This document shows positions 43,594 to 53,084 of a stretch of 64,000 nt of DNA, piece after piece. Numbering within the stretch: position 1 is the stretch's first letter; each line of letters starts with the position of its first letter. Origin of the DNA: Synanceia verrucosa (taxonomy: Eukaryota > Chordata > Actinopteri > Perciformes > Synanceiidae); the NCBI GenBank assembly GCA_029721515.1, contig CM056552.1:11331001-11395000 (forward strand). Reading direction: 5' to 3'. The notes beneath the pieces are model-generated. The model saw only the letters and a list, made by a program, of their open reading frames with translations, ran no database searches and was not told the origin of the DNA. The translations under genes and the position numbers were made by a program.

Positions 43594-46500
43594 GTAAAGC
43601 CTTTTATTCATATGTTGATATTTGCAGATATTAGATGATTAATTAAATGTATTTCAGAAATTAATACTTAACCTTTAAATAATCTTTTATTTAAAGATAA
43701 ATAATCTTTAAGATCTTTAAAATACAGTGAAAGCATATTTTGCAAATATTAAACTGTACTTAAGAAAAAGTGTTATTTTCTACAGTTAAGTATATTTATT
43801 ATGAATGAAAATGTGAATGGATAGTAATAATTATATCGCTTTACTTTAACGGACATAAGAGAATGAACTCAAAATGATTCTTATGGTTTATATATGATTC
43901 AGCCTCATTCATGAATAAGTATAAGGCCCTTAACCCTATCCTCAACAGAACTTCCCATTGTTGTAATTTTAACAAGATCCTTGTACTTGGCAGGCAGAAA
44001 AATGAGCCACCTCTGGACAAAGGCTTCCTTCCATGGTTGGGACATGCCCTTGAGTTTGGAAAAGATGCTGCCAAGTTTCTGGCCCGGATGAAAGAGAGAC
44101 ATGGGGATATTTTCACAGTAAGTTCATGCAAATGTGATTGTCTGGAGTAAAAATGTAACATACTTAACGGTTTGAAAGAGAAGATGTTAAAGATGTTTAT
44201 GCAAAAAACAGGTTTTCACATGACAACAACAAAATATTCATTTTAGCAAGACACATCAGGGCAGGTTAATTAGTCCCAGAGGTAAGCAGAGGCCACTGCC
44301 TCCAATTATTTTTCCAATGTTACCCTGAACATAACAAATAAATATATAAATAATGAAAAAAATCCACATGACCTCAAATTAAAAGATGCAAATTTAGAGC
44401 ATTTTCACTGTATTTTATTTCATTATGTTTTTTTTTTTTATTATTATTCTAATAAGACTTTGTTAAAACATTGCAATACCTTAAATGACCCTCTCCTAGG
44501 TCCGTGTTGCTGGTAATTATGTAACAGTGCTGTTGGACCCAAACTCTTTTGACGCCATAATGGACGACACAGTCTTCTTGGACTTCACCCGCAGAAGAAA
44601 CCAGCTCATGAAAAGGATCTTTGGTCTGCAGCTGCCAAGTATCACACCTAGAGCAGAGAGGAAATGGATGGAAAGGTAATGAATGCATCTTTTAAACTCA
44701 GACTTCCCGTTTCATTAAATGATAAGAGACACTCTGCTGCTGTTAATGCTGCAAATCTCAATATTTGTTTATTATTTCCTCAGGCATTTTCAAGGTCTCA
44801 GTCTCTCCAAGCTCAGCAGCTCCATGAACACCCATCTTCAGAACCTGCTGCTGCGTGACCTGAGAGGCTGCAGCCCCTCAGCGTGGAGACAGGATGGACT
44901 CTTCAGCCTTTGTTACAGCCTGCTCTTCAGGGCTGGATACCTTACATTGTTTGAGAGGACAGACAATGCCACTGCAGTATACAAGGAATTTCGCAAGTTT
45001 GACAGTCTTCTCACCAAACTGGCTCGTGGCTCACTCAAGCGAGGTAAGGTCCACAATAGCAGATTAAAGATAAATTATACTTTCGATTTGAAGGAAACAA
45101 TGACAGGTACCAAGAAACATAAACTTAAATAAACTTAAAATGAAATTGCCCTTTAGATGAGAGTGAGGTAAACTTGTTCTGCATGTTAGTCCATGTTGTA
45201 GATGTACAATTATGAAAACTGGATTTCCAAGCTCAATAAAAGCAGTCTGGACTTGCAGCATCATGTAGTCATTAGAGCGTGTCTGATAAGGGCCCACATT
45301 AAAAGACAACAACGTGAACATATATGTATGTATAAAGTGAAATGTTGGATCTTTAACAGGGGAGAGTAAAACAGCCAACTCATCCCGGGAGCGACTGTGG
45401 GAGCTGCTGTCACCAGAGTGGCTGAGCGGAGAGTCCGAGTCGACCTCCTGGCAGCAGAGCTATCATCACTTCCTGCAGGAGGAGGGAGTGGATGCAGAAA
45501 TGCAGAGAAGGGCTTTACTCTTGCAGCTGTGGACCACGCAGGTGAGAGCTGGTTTATTGTCTCACCCCCCCTGCACACACACAAGGCTACACAATGATAC
45601 CAACACAGAAACTTTCCACACCCTGACTGTTTGCTTGAATTCCACTCCACGTTGCTCAGCCTGCCAACAGTTCCTCTCCCACAGTTACTCAGAGCGACTT
45701 GCCTCAACCTGCATCTCACGGTGGAATTTTGCCAGTTCTGCTTATATGAATCAGTCCCCATGGTACTTTGTCTTGTTTGGTTTAGTGATTACATGTGAGT
45801 ACAGTGTGGAAGAGAGCTGAATTTGCTTCCCCTTCCTGACATGTAGAACATGTTTAGGTTTTCTGCAGCAGGTTCCCATGGAGATGTTGTCTGACCCGTG
45901 TGTTCAAATGGCTACAGCACACAAAGTTTCCATTATCAACAAATACAGGTGAGAGCAGGTTGTTGCTTCCTCAACCTCACCAGCCTGGACAAGTCCAGAT
46001 TAACATAGTGTCATTGCTCTGTGCTGCCAGGTGGGGGAACTAGCGAGCCATTTGGTTGTCCTCAAGTGTGCTCTGTGTTCATCTGTGCTACATTTGAGCT
46101 GTAATAGCTTCAGCCCTCTGTTAAGCTGCCAGTCTCACTGGATCAATGATTGTTCACCCAGTAGCGCCACAGTATTTAAGTGAGGAGAAACCACCCCCTG
46201 CAGACTCTTTCCAGATGCTCTGCTGGTTTGGGACCAGTATTCCTCCAGTGCTTCTGCTTGTGCTTTAAGATGTCTGCTGGGATATTGGAGCACACAGGAA
46301 ACTGGAGCACCACTGCAGAGAATAAAAGCATTAGATGCACGTCCAGTGGGATGTGGCTTATACATGTGTTACAGGCTGACTGAGAAATTTCAGAGCACAA
46401 TGCTAGAATTTCACTGAGGCCACCTACAGCCTCATCATCCTGGTGGTTCTCTGTCCATTTTTAAACAATCAATATTATTGACTGACACATATATAGACTC

Positions 46501-48847
46501 AGATTTATTTATTAGTTACTTTCTTGCGCAGGGAGACTGTGACTTAATGTGTTGAGGCATCTGTACACTCTTCATGCCACACATATTTTAAAGGGAAAAA
46601 AAAATCCTGATCACATAATGTCACTTAAAAGACAAATATGGAGCCAGGTTCAGCAGCTGTTTAGCTTAGCATAAATCCTGGAGAGAGCTAGCCTGGCTCT
46701 GTCCAAAGGTGACAAAGCTCACAAAAAAACCACATTATATCTAGTTTAATCTGAAAAAAATATGTGTAAAAACCACAGTGAATTGTCGTACAGACACAAG
46801 TGTTATCTACTCATTTAACTCCATATATTTTACCCCAAAATGCCAAACTATTCCTTTAAAAATCCCCACCCTGGGTTAAGGTAACAATACATAATATCGG
46901 AGGCATCAGATCTGTTAATCTGAAGATCTAAGAGGGCAGGAAGTCAGTGTGTTGCACCCTTAGTCACTTTTGGCCATTTGACCTGGACGTCAATGGAGAG
47001 CTGACCTGAGGTAAGAAGAGCAGCTCCCTTAACCTGCAGCAATTACTGTCTGACAGGCTCAGGTGTCTCTTCCTGACAGCAGTGTGTGTGAACTCATTCA
47101 TTGACTTCTCCTCAGATCTCCTCATGCTCTAGTCTCACTCAGGCAGCAGTTTTACAGAGAGCTGAGAAAAAATCTCTATATGCATTGTATGTCAACATGC
47201 AAAATGTGCTGACACTGAACACAGTTTTCAAGCTTATTAAAAAGCCTGACATTGTACTAAGATGGGTGTTTTTTTCTTTCAGTGCAATGCTGGACCTGCT
47301 GCTTTTTGGCTCCTTGGCTTCCTGCTCACTCACCCTGAGGCCATGGAGGCTGTTAAATCAGAGATCAGAGGCCTGACTCTCTGGGATACTTCCCCACAGC
47401 AACCCCCCATCAACCCGCTGGAAGCACACAGCACACCTGTGTTCGGTACGTAGCAGCTGCTAGCAGCCCCTTTTCACTACCACAAGATAAGTGCAGCCTA
47501 CTGAACGGCAGTGTCAATCACAGTTTGACTTTGGATTCAATTAAATGATGATTTTCAATCATTCATATCGGTGCAAATGTATTTTGTAACCCTGTAAATG
47601 AAGCCACAGGGCACTGCTGATGTAACTCGTGCTGACACCCATCTGACATCTGCAGATAGCGCTCTGAGCGAGACCCTGAGACTCACTGCTGCAGTAATGA
47701 TCAGCAGAGAGGTGGTGCAGGACAAGATCCTGCACATGGCCAGTGGACAGGAGTACCACCTGAGACGTGGGGACAAAGTGTGTCTGTTCCCCTTCCTGAG
47801 CCCCCAAATGGATCCTCAGATACACCAAGAACCACAGGTAAAAAACATCAACAGCACAAACATGAAAAACTGTTCTTGTGATGAAGCATAGGAACGACAC
47901 GGAGCCTCCTAACACATAAAACCGCATTATAGAGGACAAAGCAATCTGAGGAGGCAGGATTAAGCAGCATGATTTAAATCACTGACAGAATGCATCTTTT
48001 GAGATTAGCTGCTAAACGCCTCAATGCAACAAGAAGGAGATGACTGAGTGAGAGATCAATTCCCAGTGTTCATTCTGCTTATTTGTCTTCAGAAGTGATA
48101 ATTACATATTATTTTTAACAGAGCAGGAGACATAAGATCAAGCTTATTTTCATGACATTATAATGCAACATTATATTTTTTTTCCTCTCAACAGATTTTC
48201 AAGCATGATCGCTTCTTATATGATGATATAACAGCGAAGGATGAATTCTACAAAGATGGAAAAAGGCTGAAGTACTACACCATGCCCTGGGGTGCAGGGA
48301 GAAACATCTGCATTGGGAAGGAGTTTGCTGTTACAACCATTAAACAGTGAGTGTAAAAATCTACAGGTTTTGTAAGCATCTTCTGATGATGTATCTTAAA
48401 AAATGATACATTCATGATCATAGCATTTCCTGTAATTTCACCTCAACATCATCTCTAATTGCAAAGGTTAAAGGTCACTCTTTGTTATCTAAGAAGTTCT
48501 TGTTGATGTGTGAACTGGGAATAGTTTGGCAATTAGTTATTTTTATTTTATTTTTTTTGCTGTGATTTTCACATAATTTCTGCTTTTAACTGAATGCATG
48601 CGACCTAATGTTATTTCATTGCTTAAACAATGTGTAACATTGGGTGTGAGGCTTGTTATGAACTGTTTTTGCCTCTTGTGTCTCCAGATTTGTGTTCTTG
48701 CTCTTGACCCATCTTGACCTGGAGATGTGCGACCTAGAGGCTAAACTGCCACCAGTTAATCCCAGTCGCTACGGCTTTGGGATGCTCCAGCCGGATGGAG
48801 ATCTGCAGGTCCGATACAGACTGAAGAGGACGCATCATGAAATGTGA
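43523..48847 (+). CDS. ptgis: ptgis: prostacyclin synthase, CYP8A1 (9 exons, complete)
   Basis: This ER-anchored cytochrome P450 isomerises prostaglandin H2 to prostacyclin (PGI2) without using oxygen or a reductase. Nine exons join in phase to 1470 nt, or 489 residues (human about 500). A hydrophobic N-terminal anchor (residues 2-20) is followed by PPLDKGFLPWLGHALEFGKD and HGDIFT. The I-helix reads QCNAGPAAFW and lacks the usual P450 Thr, as in PTGIS. It keeps the family Asn (N273 here). The ExxR pair is E331/R334 in SETLRLTA, and the haem-ligating Cys425 lies in PWGAGRNICIG. The C-terminus matches SRYGFGMLQP. It is read from the same strand as kcnb1, as in human. An AATAAA follows at 48974. 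Confidence 0.96.
43994..44117 (+). CDS. ptgis: ptgis exon 2
   Basis: Encodes residues 24-65 (QKNEPPLDKGFLPWLGHALE ... RHGDIFT), the most conserved N-terminal block of PTGIS. Borders are ttggcag|G and ACA|gtaagt. Confidence 0.95.
44500..44675 (+). CDS. ptgis: ptgis exon 3
   Basis: Encodes residues 66-123, including VAGNYVTVLLDPNSFDAIMD and LMKRIFGLQLPSITPRAE. Borders are cctag|GTC and GAAAG|gtaatg. Confidence 0.94.
44784..45043 (+). CDS. ptgis: ptgis exon 4
   Basis: Encodes residues 124-210, with LLFRAGYLTLFERTD and KFDSLLTKLARGSLKR, both close to human PTGIS. The loop here is shorter than in human. Borders are cctcag|G and CGAG|gtaagg. Confidence 0.94.
45360..45541 (+). CDS. ptgis: ptgis exon 5
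   Basis: Encodes residues 211-271 (SRERLWELLSPEWLSGESES ... ALLLQLWTTQ), leading into the I-helix. Borders are taacag|GG and CAG|gtgaga. Confidence 0.94.
45542..47282 (+). other. ptgis intron 5
   Basis: The largest ptgis intron (1.74 kb). It holds a GTTAGCTTAGC-family repeat at 46610-46870. No further exon was recognised, and the neighbouring exons already join in phase. Confidence 0.7.
46610..46870 (+). repeat. GTTAGCTTAGCTTAGCA family, copy 4
   Basis: CTGTTTAGCTTAGCATAAATCCTGG is followed by AGAGCTAGCCTGGCTCTGTC and CAAAGGTGACAAAGC, then CACATTATATCTAGTTTAAT. It preserves more of the family's 3' part than copies 1 and 2. Confidence 0.65.
47283..47445 (+). CDS. ptgis: ptgis exon 6 (I-helix)
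   Basis: Encodes residues 272-325, starting CNAGPAAFWLLGFLLTHPEA, the modified I-helix of prostacyclin synthase. Borders are ctttcag|TGC and TTCG|gtacgt. Confidence 0.94.
47656..47837 (+). CDS. ptgis: ptgis exon 7 (ExxR)
   Basis: Encodes residues 326-386. It holds the ExxR motif (ALSETLRLTAAVMISREVV) and GDKVCLFPFLSPQMDPQIH. Borders are ctgcag|AT and CAG|gtaaaa. Confidence 0.95.
48195..48346 (+). CDS. ptgis: ptgis exon 8 (haem-binding loop)
   Basis: Encodes residues 387-436 with FYKDGKRLKYYTMPWGAGRN followed by ICIGKEFAV. Cys425 is the thiolate haem ligand. Borders are caacag|ATT and AAACA|gtgagt. Confidence 0.96.
48688..48847 (+). CDS. ptgis: ptgis exon 9 (terminal)
   Basis: Encodes residues 437-489 (FVFLLLTHLDLEMCDLEAKL ... 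RYGFGMLQPDG ... RTHHEM) and the TGA stop at 48845-48847. The acceptor is ctccag|A. Confidence 0.95.
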
Positions 48848-48973
48848 CTCCATAATTTCATTAATGTACATACCTGTAGAAAGCTTTTTGTCATATGTAA
48901 TGTAGCACTATTTATACAATGCTGTATTTGCTCAGCTATTTTCATGTTTAACTCATTTGCTGTGAATATTTTA

Positions 48974-48979
48974 AATAAA
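48974..48979 (+). terminator. ptgis: Polyadenylation signal of ptgis
   Basis: AATAAA lies 127 bases after the ptgis stop codon, followed by an A-rich stretch. It is the nearest canonical hexamer downstream. Confidence 0.7.
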
Positions 48980-49656
48980 AAAAGGAAAAACTAACTAAAC
49001 CTGACATAGTTCTCATTTTGCCTCCATATTTGAGCAGCATCAACATCAGTGGAAGTTCTTCTTTGCTGTTTTCTCATTAATACACTGAAAGGTGTGTTCA
49101 CTGTCCTCACCATAAATGTGACTGTTTGCCACATCACAGCACCATGATGTCAGTTTGTTGATGGCCCTATAGGCTGACAACCACTGGGCTACATTATCCA
49201 GCTTTATATGAACTTAAAACTATGGCTTCAGCCTCAAATAAGTTGAGTACAGTGTATTTGAAGCTGAACATGCCAAGATGCCACCAAACCGTTGCAAAAG
49301 TATAGCTATATTACACATATTCACATGATGGGTATCAAATGAAGTAAAATAGCTATCAAATGAAGTACTATAGTGGTATCTGTATGTCTTTTAAAGAGAC
49401 TGATATTACTATACTTTACTATAATAAACATTGAAACAGTAGCCTATAAAATATAATAAAAAATATCACTCAAAGGAGCTAAATTAGTACTTTTGGTTTT
49501 TAATTTATTTTTAATTATAATACTCTTTTACTGGTAGGATTTTGAATGCTTTTACCTGTATGATTATTACTTATTTCTATATTCTGTGTGTTTTTTTTGC
49601 TGGTCTTATTTCTATATTTTGTATTTTTAAAATTCTGCTGGTTACTGAATTTTCTA

Positions 49657-49680
49657 TATCTATCTATCTATCTATCTATC
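49657..49680. repeat. (TATC)n microsatellite
   Basis: Six TATC units, followed by TCTC. Confidence 0.9.
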
Positions 49681-49828
49681 TCTCTTTGAATACTTCTTCT
49701 ACCACTGCTGTGGTGTGGAGATGATGATGATGATGACGCATTAAATCATTTTCTCCACACATGAACATTGGTGATGTCTCTGTGTATTTGCATGCATTGT
49801 GCCCTACATGCTGCCTCTATATCCACAG

Positions 49829-49970
49829 CATATCCAGACTCAAACACAGCAGCAGTCGTCAAGGCGCGGTGCTGAAGGAGTTAATGAGACGTGGAAGAGA
49901 GCGCAGGGCTGCCATGGATCCACCTTCAGAGAGATGGTCGCCTCCTCACACAGATGACCAGGATTCACAG
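49829..49970 (+). other. Candidate exon of unknown membership (142 nt), possibly kcnb1 5'UTR
   Basis: It is bounded by a strong acceptor (TGCTGCCTCTATATCCACAG) and a donor (TTCACAG|gtagtc). One frame is open across all 47 codons (ISRLKHSSSRQGAVLKELMR, then RGRERRAAMDPPSERWSPP). I recognise no family. If joined to the kcnb1 exon at 52429, that frame meets TAA after two codons, so it would then be untranslated or a short upstream ORF. Confidence 0.35.
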
Positions 49971-51713
49971 GTAGTCTGTCTGTCTGTCCTCTCTCCCTCC
50001 CATACTTGTTGATCTGATGCTGCTGTGATATGAGGAGCAGAAGCCGGCTGCAGGCTGTAGATCAGGCTGAGGAGCTCTGCCATGTCGGAGGCAGAGGAGG
50101 GGGAAATGGATTGGGATAGACCCTGGCAATAGTAAACCAATAACGGCGCCACCTTTTTTATTATTTTTTTTTTTTTTATTTCAAATGCTCCAGCTTCATC
50201 TCCGTTTGTTCACAGAGCGCTACGTGCCGGTTTGATTCAATGCAGGATGGCAACAACAGCAACTCACTACGGTATTTTTTTAAGCTTATTTAACTCATAT
50301 GTAACCTGACAACTGTAATAGACTACAAGTGGCACACAGGACCAATCTGCGTTAAAACTGCACCAACATGGAGCAGGCAGCCTTTGGAGGAAAACGCGTA
50401 ACGATGGAGGATTTTTGCATCCAACAACACTGCAGTTGTAGATGATTTCAGATCACAGTGAGTGTGGATTTAACTGCGCATAACAGCACAGTGTGTACAC
50501 AAGGAGGAGCACTGTGTGTGTGAAGGTGGCTGTTGTAATGCTAAATGATATAATAGAAAGCCTTGACTTTAATAAAAACAGGAGGGTGGAGGCTCCTTTA
50601 AATTTCTTTTTACTGCTTCCCTGCAGCCTCTCACTCACTGCGCGTTCAGTAATATAATAATCCTCGATTATGCCAACTGTGCTTTTGATTGTTTTCTATG
50701 TGCTTCATGCTGTGTGTTGACACAAAGCTCAGTGCTGGAAACTTTGTGTGATCACAAAGATGATCACATCTGGAGGCCTGAGGCTCTCTCCATCACATAA
50801 ACACAATGGACAAATGTGCAGCGCCACGTTTACAGTGACACTCATAAAACAGGCTGAGGGGAGAAGATGTGGAGAATAGATATGTTTTCTGCCCAGAGTG
50901 TTTCAGCACCATCAGACTGGACAGCGCTCTCCACCCACAGCACCATCACAAAATACAAACACACCAGCATTATTAGCTTTATAAGTGATAAGTTTTAACT
51001 GTGTTATTATATCAGAAATGGAGGAGATGTCACCAATAAAATAAATCAGAGCAAGTTGGTTTTAAAGTTTTGGAGGGACGTTTTTTTTCTCGACAAGGTG
51101 TTTGTAATGGTTCTCAAATATAATTTCTTTTTCTCCTTAGCTCCAAATAGAAATGCATGATTGTGCAGACTGTGAGCAGGTGTGAGTCATCTCACCACAT
51201 CTCATTGTGTGTTTATTCTAGGTTAAGGACTTAATTGAATCTGAGTGGGAGAGTACATTTGTTGTTGATTCGAAACATTTTTTAAAAAATAATTCCAAGA
51301 AGTGAAATTTCCAAAAATAATAATACAATAGATCTTGTATCTCTTTCCCTTGAGGGCTTTTAAAACTGTGATCTTCAATTCTTTTCTTCAGCCGTTTTTT
51401 TTTCCACTTTTAGTAGGAAATTCAAACCAATTAGATTTCTTTTCCATCACGGTTTTCTTAATGACAGAACAAAATTTAATTAAAAGAAAATATTGTTAGT
51501 TTCTGATAGGTGTGATTTATCTGAACAATCCTAATCTGATGACTTAGTCAACAATAATCAATCACCTTCATATTCTGAAGAAAATGATTCTTCACAAATT
51601 CTCAGATAATCATTTTAAAAAATCTAAAAATCTTAAAAGGAGAGGTATATGTTGCAATAACAGTAGAAAAAAATCCCAAGAAATACCCAGAAAATAATAT
51701 TAATGTTAATATT

Positions 51714-51714
<1 letters not shown>

Positions 51715-51763
<49 letters not shown>

Positions 51764-51780
51764 TAATAATAATAATGATA
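51715..51780. repeat. (AAT)n microsatellite
   Basis: About 22 AAT units with three GAT interruptions. Confidence 0.96.
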
Positions 51781-52065
51781 CATTTTGTCCATTCTGCCCT
51801 TTGTCTGTCCTTTATTTTACTGCCTTGGAGTCTTTATTCTCACTCTGAGGAGACATCTCAAGAACTGTACATTAACTGTTGATTGAGGAATATAATTAAG
51901 AATTCATAAAATAATTAGAAGCATAATGAAATGCTGCAGATTATTGCTCTACATCCCTTTAAACCGGTGAAATCTTACCAGTAATCTCTAGTCAGACCAT
52001 GATTGAAAAGTACTGCTTCAAACCAGTGATTGTGGCTTGTGATCTCCCATCAAAAAACTGAAATT

Positions 52066-52100
52066 TCCTCACTGTGGGACAAATAAATGAATCATTCACA
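52066..52100 (+). repeat. Retroposon tail remnant
   Basis: TTTCCTCACTGTGGGACAAA followed by TAAATGAATCATTC resembles the teleost CACTGTGGGACAAATAAA tail related to the GATAA elements. Confidence 0.4.
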
Positions 52101-52428
52101 ACCAAAGAGTAGCTTTTCCTTCTTGGCTTTTTAGAGGATCTTTAGAGGCTTGAAGTTGAGTAAGCATCCACTACTTCACAATAAAAATTAGGACGTCTAA
52201 AAAAAATCCAAATAGATTAGTGCGACAAATTTCTATTTCCTTTCCTTCTTCTGAAATCTTCTTGCGTCGTCTTGTGTCAGATTTATCTCAGACCCCTTGA
52301 CCCCTGACCCCAGGTTGCTGTTCTAAACTAACACTGGGGTCTTCATCTAAATCTTTTATCACATGACATTTGGGGCTAAACCTAGAGTACTAATCATTTG
52401 TTTTTGTGTGTTTTTTTTTTTTTTTTAG

Positions 52429-52508
52429 GTACAGTAATGGAAGAAAACAGGGTCACCTGTAGTTCATAGTTCTGGATGTTTGCCTCCTTTCCTCAACCTA
52501 AAGTCATC
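52429..52508 (+). other. kcnb1: kcnb1 5'UTR part of the first coding exon
   Basis: The exon opens after a 16-T polypyrimidine tract and AG (52427-52428). This implies an upstream non-coding exon spliced to GTACAGTAATGG. Confidence 0.75.
52437..52469 (+). promoter_or_regulatory. Upstream ORF in the kcnb1 leader
   Basis: ATG at 52437 begins a 10-codon frame (MEENRVTCSS) ending in TAG at 52467-52469. It lies between the splice acceptor and the main start, and is in frame with kcnb1. It could dampen translation. The effect is inferred. Confidence 0.45.
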
Positions 52509-53084
52509 ATGGAGAAATCCTTGACAGAGTTAAATAAAGCCGGCTCGCGCTCAACATCGTCGCTGCCACCTGAACCGGTGGACATCATTCGCAGCAAGTC
52601 ATGTTTCCGCAGAGTCAGGCTGAATGTCGGGGGTCTCCCACATGAGGTCTTGTGGCGAACATTAGACAGGCTACCACGAACACGTTTGGGAAAGTTAAGA
52701 GATTGCAACACCCATGAATCTCTGATGGAAGTGTGTGACGACTACAACCTCGACGAGAATGAGTACTTCTTTGACCGACATCCGGGGGCGTTCACATCAA
52801 TTCTGAACTTCTACCGCACTGGTAAGCTGCACATGATGGAGGAAATGTGCGCCCTGTCCTTCAGTCAAGAGCTCGACTACTGGGGGATTGACGAGATCTA
52901 CCTGGAGTCGTGTTGCCAGGCGAGGTACCACCAGAAAAAGGAACAAATGAATGAGGAGCTCAAACGAGAAGCAGACAACATGAAAGACAGAGAGGGAGAA
53001 GAATTTGACAACACTTGCTGTGCCGAAAAACGAAAGAAACTTTGGGACCTCCTGGAAAAGCCCAGCTCATCTGTTGCAGCAAAG
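52509..53084 (+). CDS. kcnb1: kcnb1: Kv2.1 voltage-gated potassium channel, first coding exon (partial gene)
   Basis: Encodes the cytoplasmic N-terminus and tetramerisation (T1) domain of a delayed-rectifier potassium channel. The exon gives 192 codons: SRSTSSLPPEPVDIIRSKSC, then T1 from RVRLNVGG (residue 35). The Kv2-4 zinc site HX5CX20CC is intact (H108, C114, C135, C136), and the exon ends in KLWDLLEKPSSSVAAK at donor AAG|gtaaat, the same phase-0 junction as mammalian KCNB1. ATG 52509 was chosen because it gives a human-like leader. An in-frame ATG at 52476 would add 11 residues. CCAEKRKK and the ptgis neighbour favour kcnb1 over kcnb2. The transmembrane exon lies beyond the window. Confidence 0.95.

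Larger units (their letters stand above)
48980..52428. other. Region between ptgis and the first kcnb1 coding exon
   Basis: Holds a TATC microsatellite (49657), an AAT microsatellite (51715), a GATAA-family remnant near 52066-52100 and a candidate exon (49829-49970). Somewhere upstream of the splice acceptor at 52427-52428 there must be at least one kcnb1 5'UTR exon and promoter. The GC-richer 49830-50460 stretch is the best place, but this is inference. Confidence 0.6.

Noticed and set aside
45261..45820. Long frames on both strands over ptgis exon 5
   Set aside because: They are shadows of the real exon 45360-45541 in other frames.
52509..53084. kcnb2 instead of kcnb1
   Set aside because: SRSTSSLPPEP, CCAEKRKK and the adjacent ptgis gene favour kcnb1. 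kcnb2 has SRSTLSLPPEP-type and CCPxK-type sequence.
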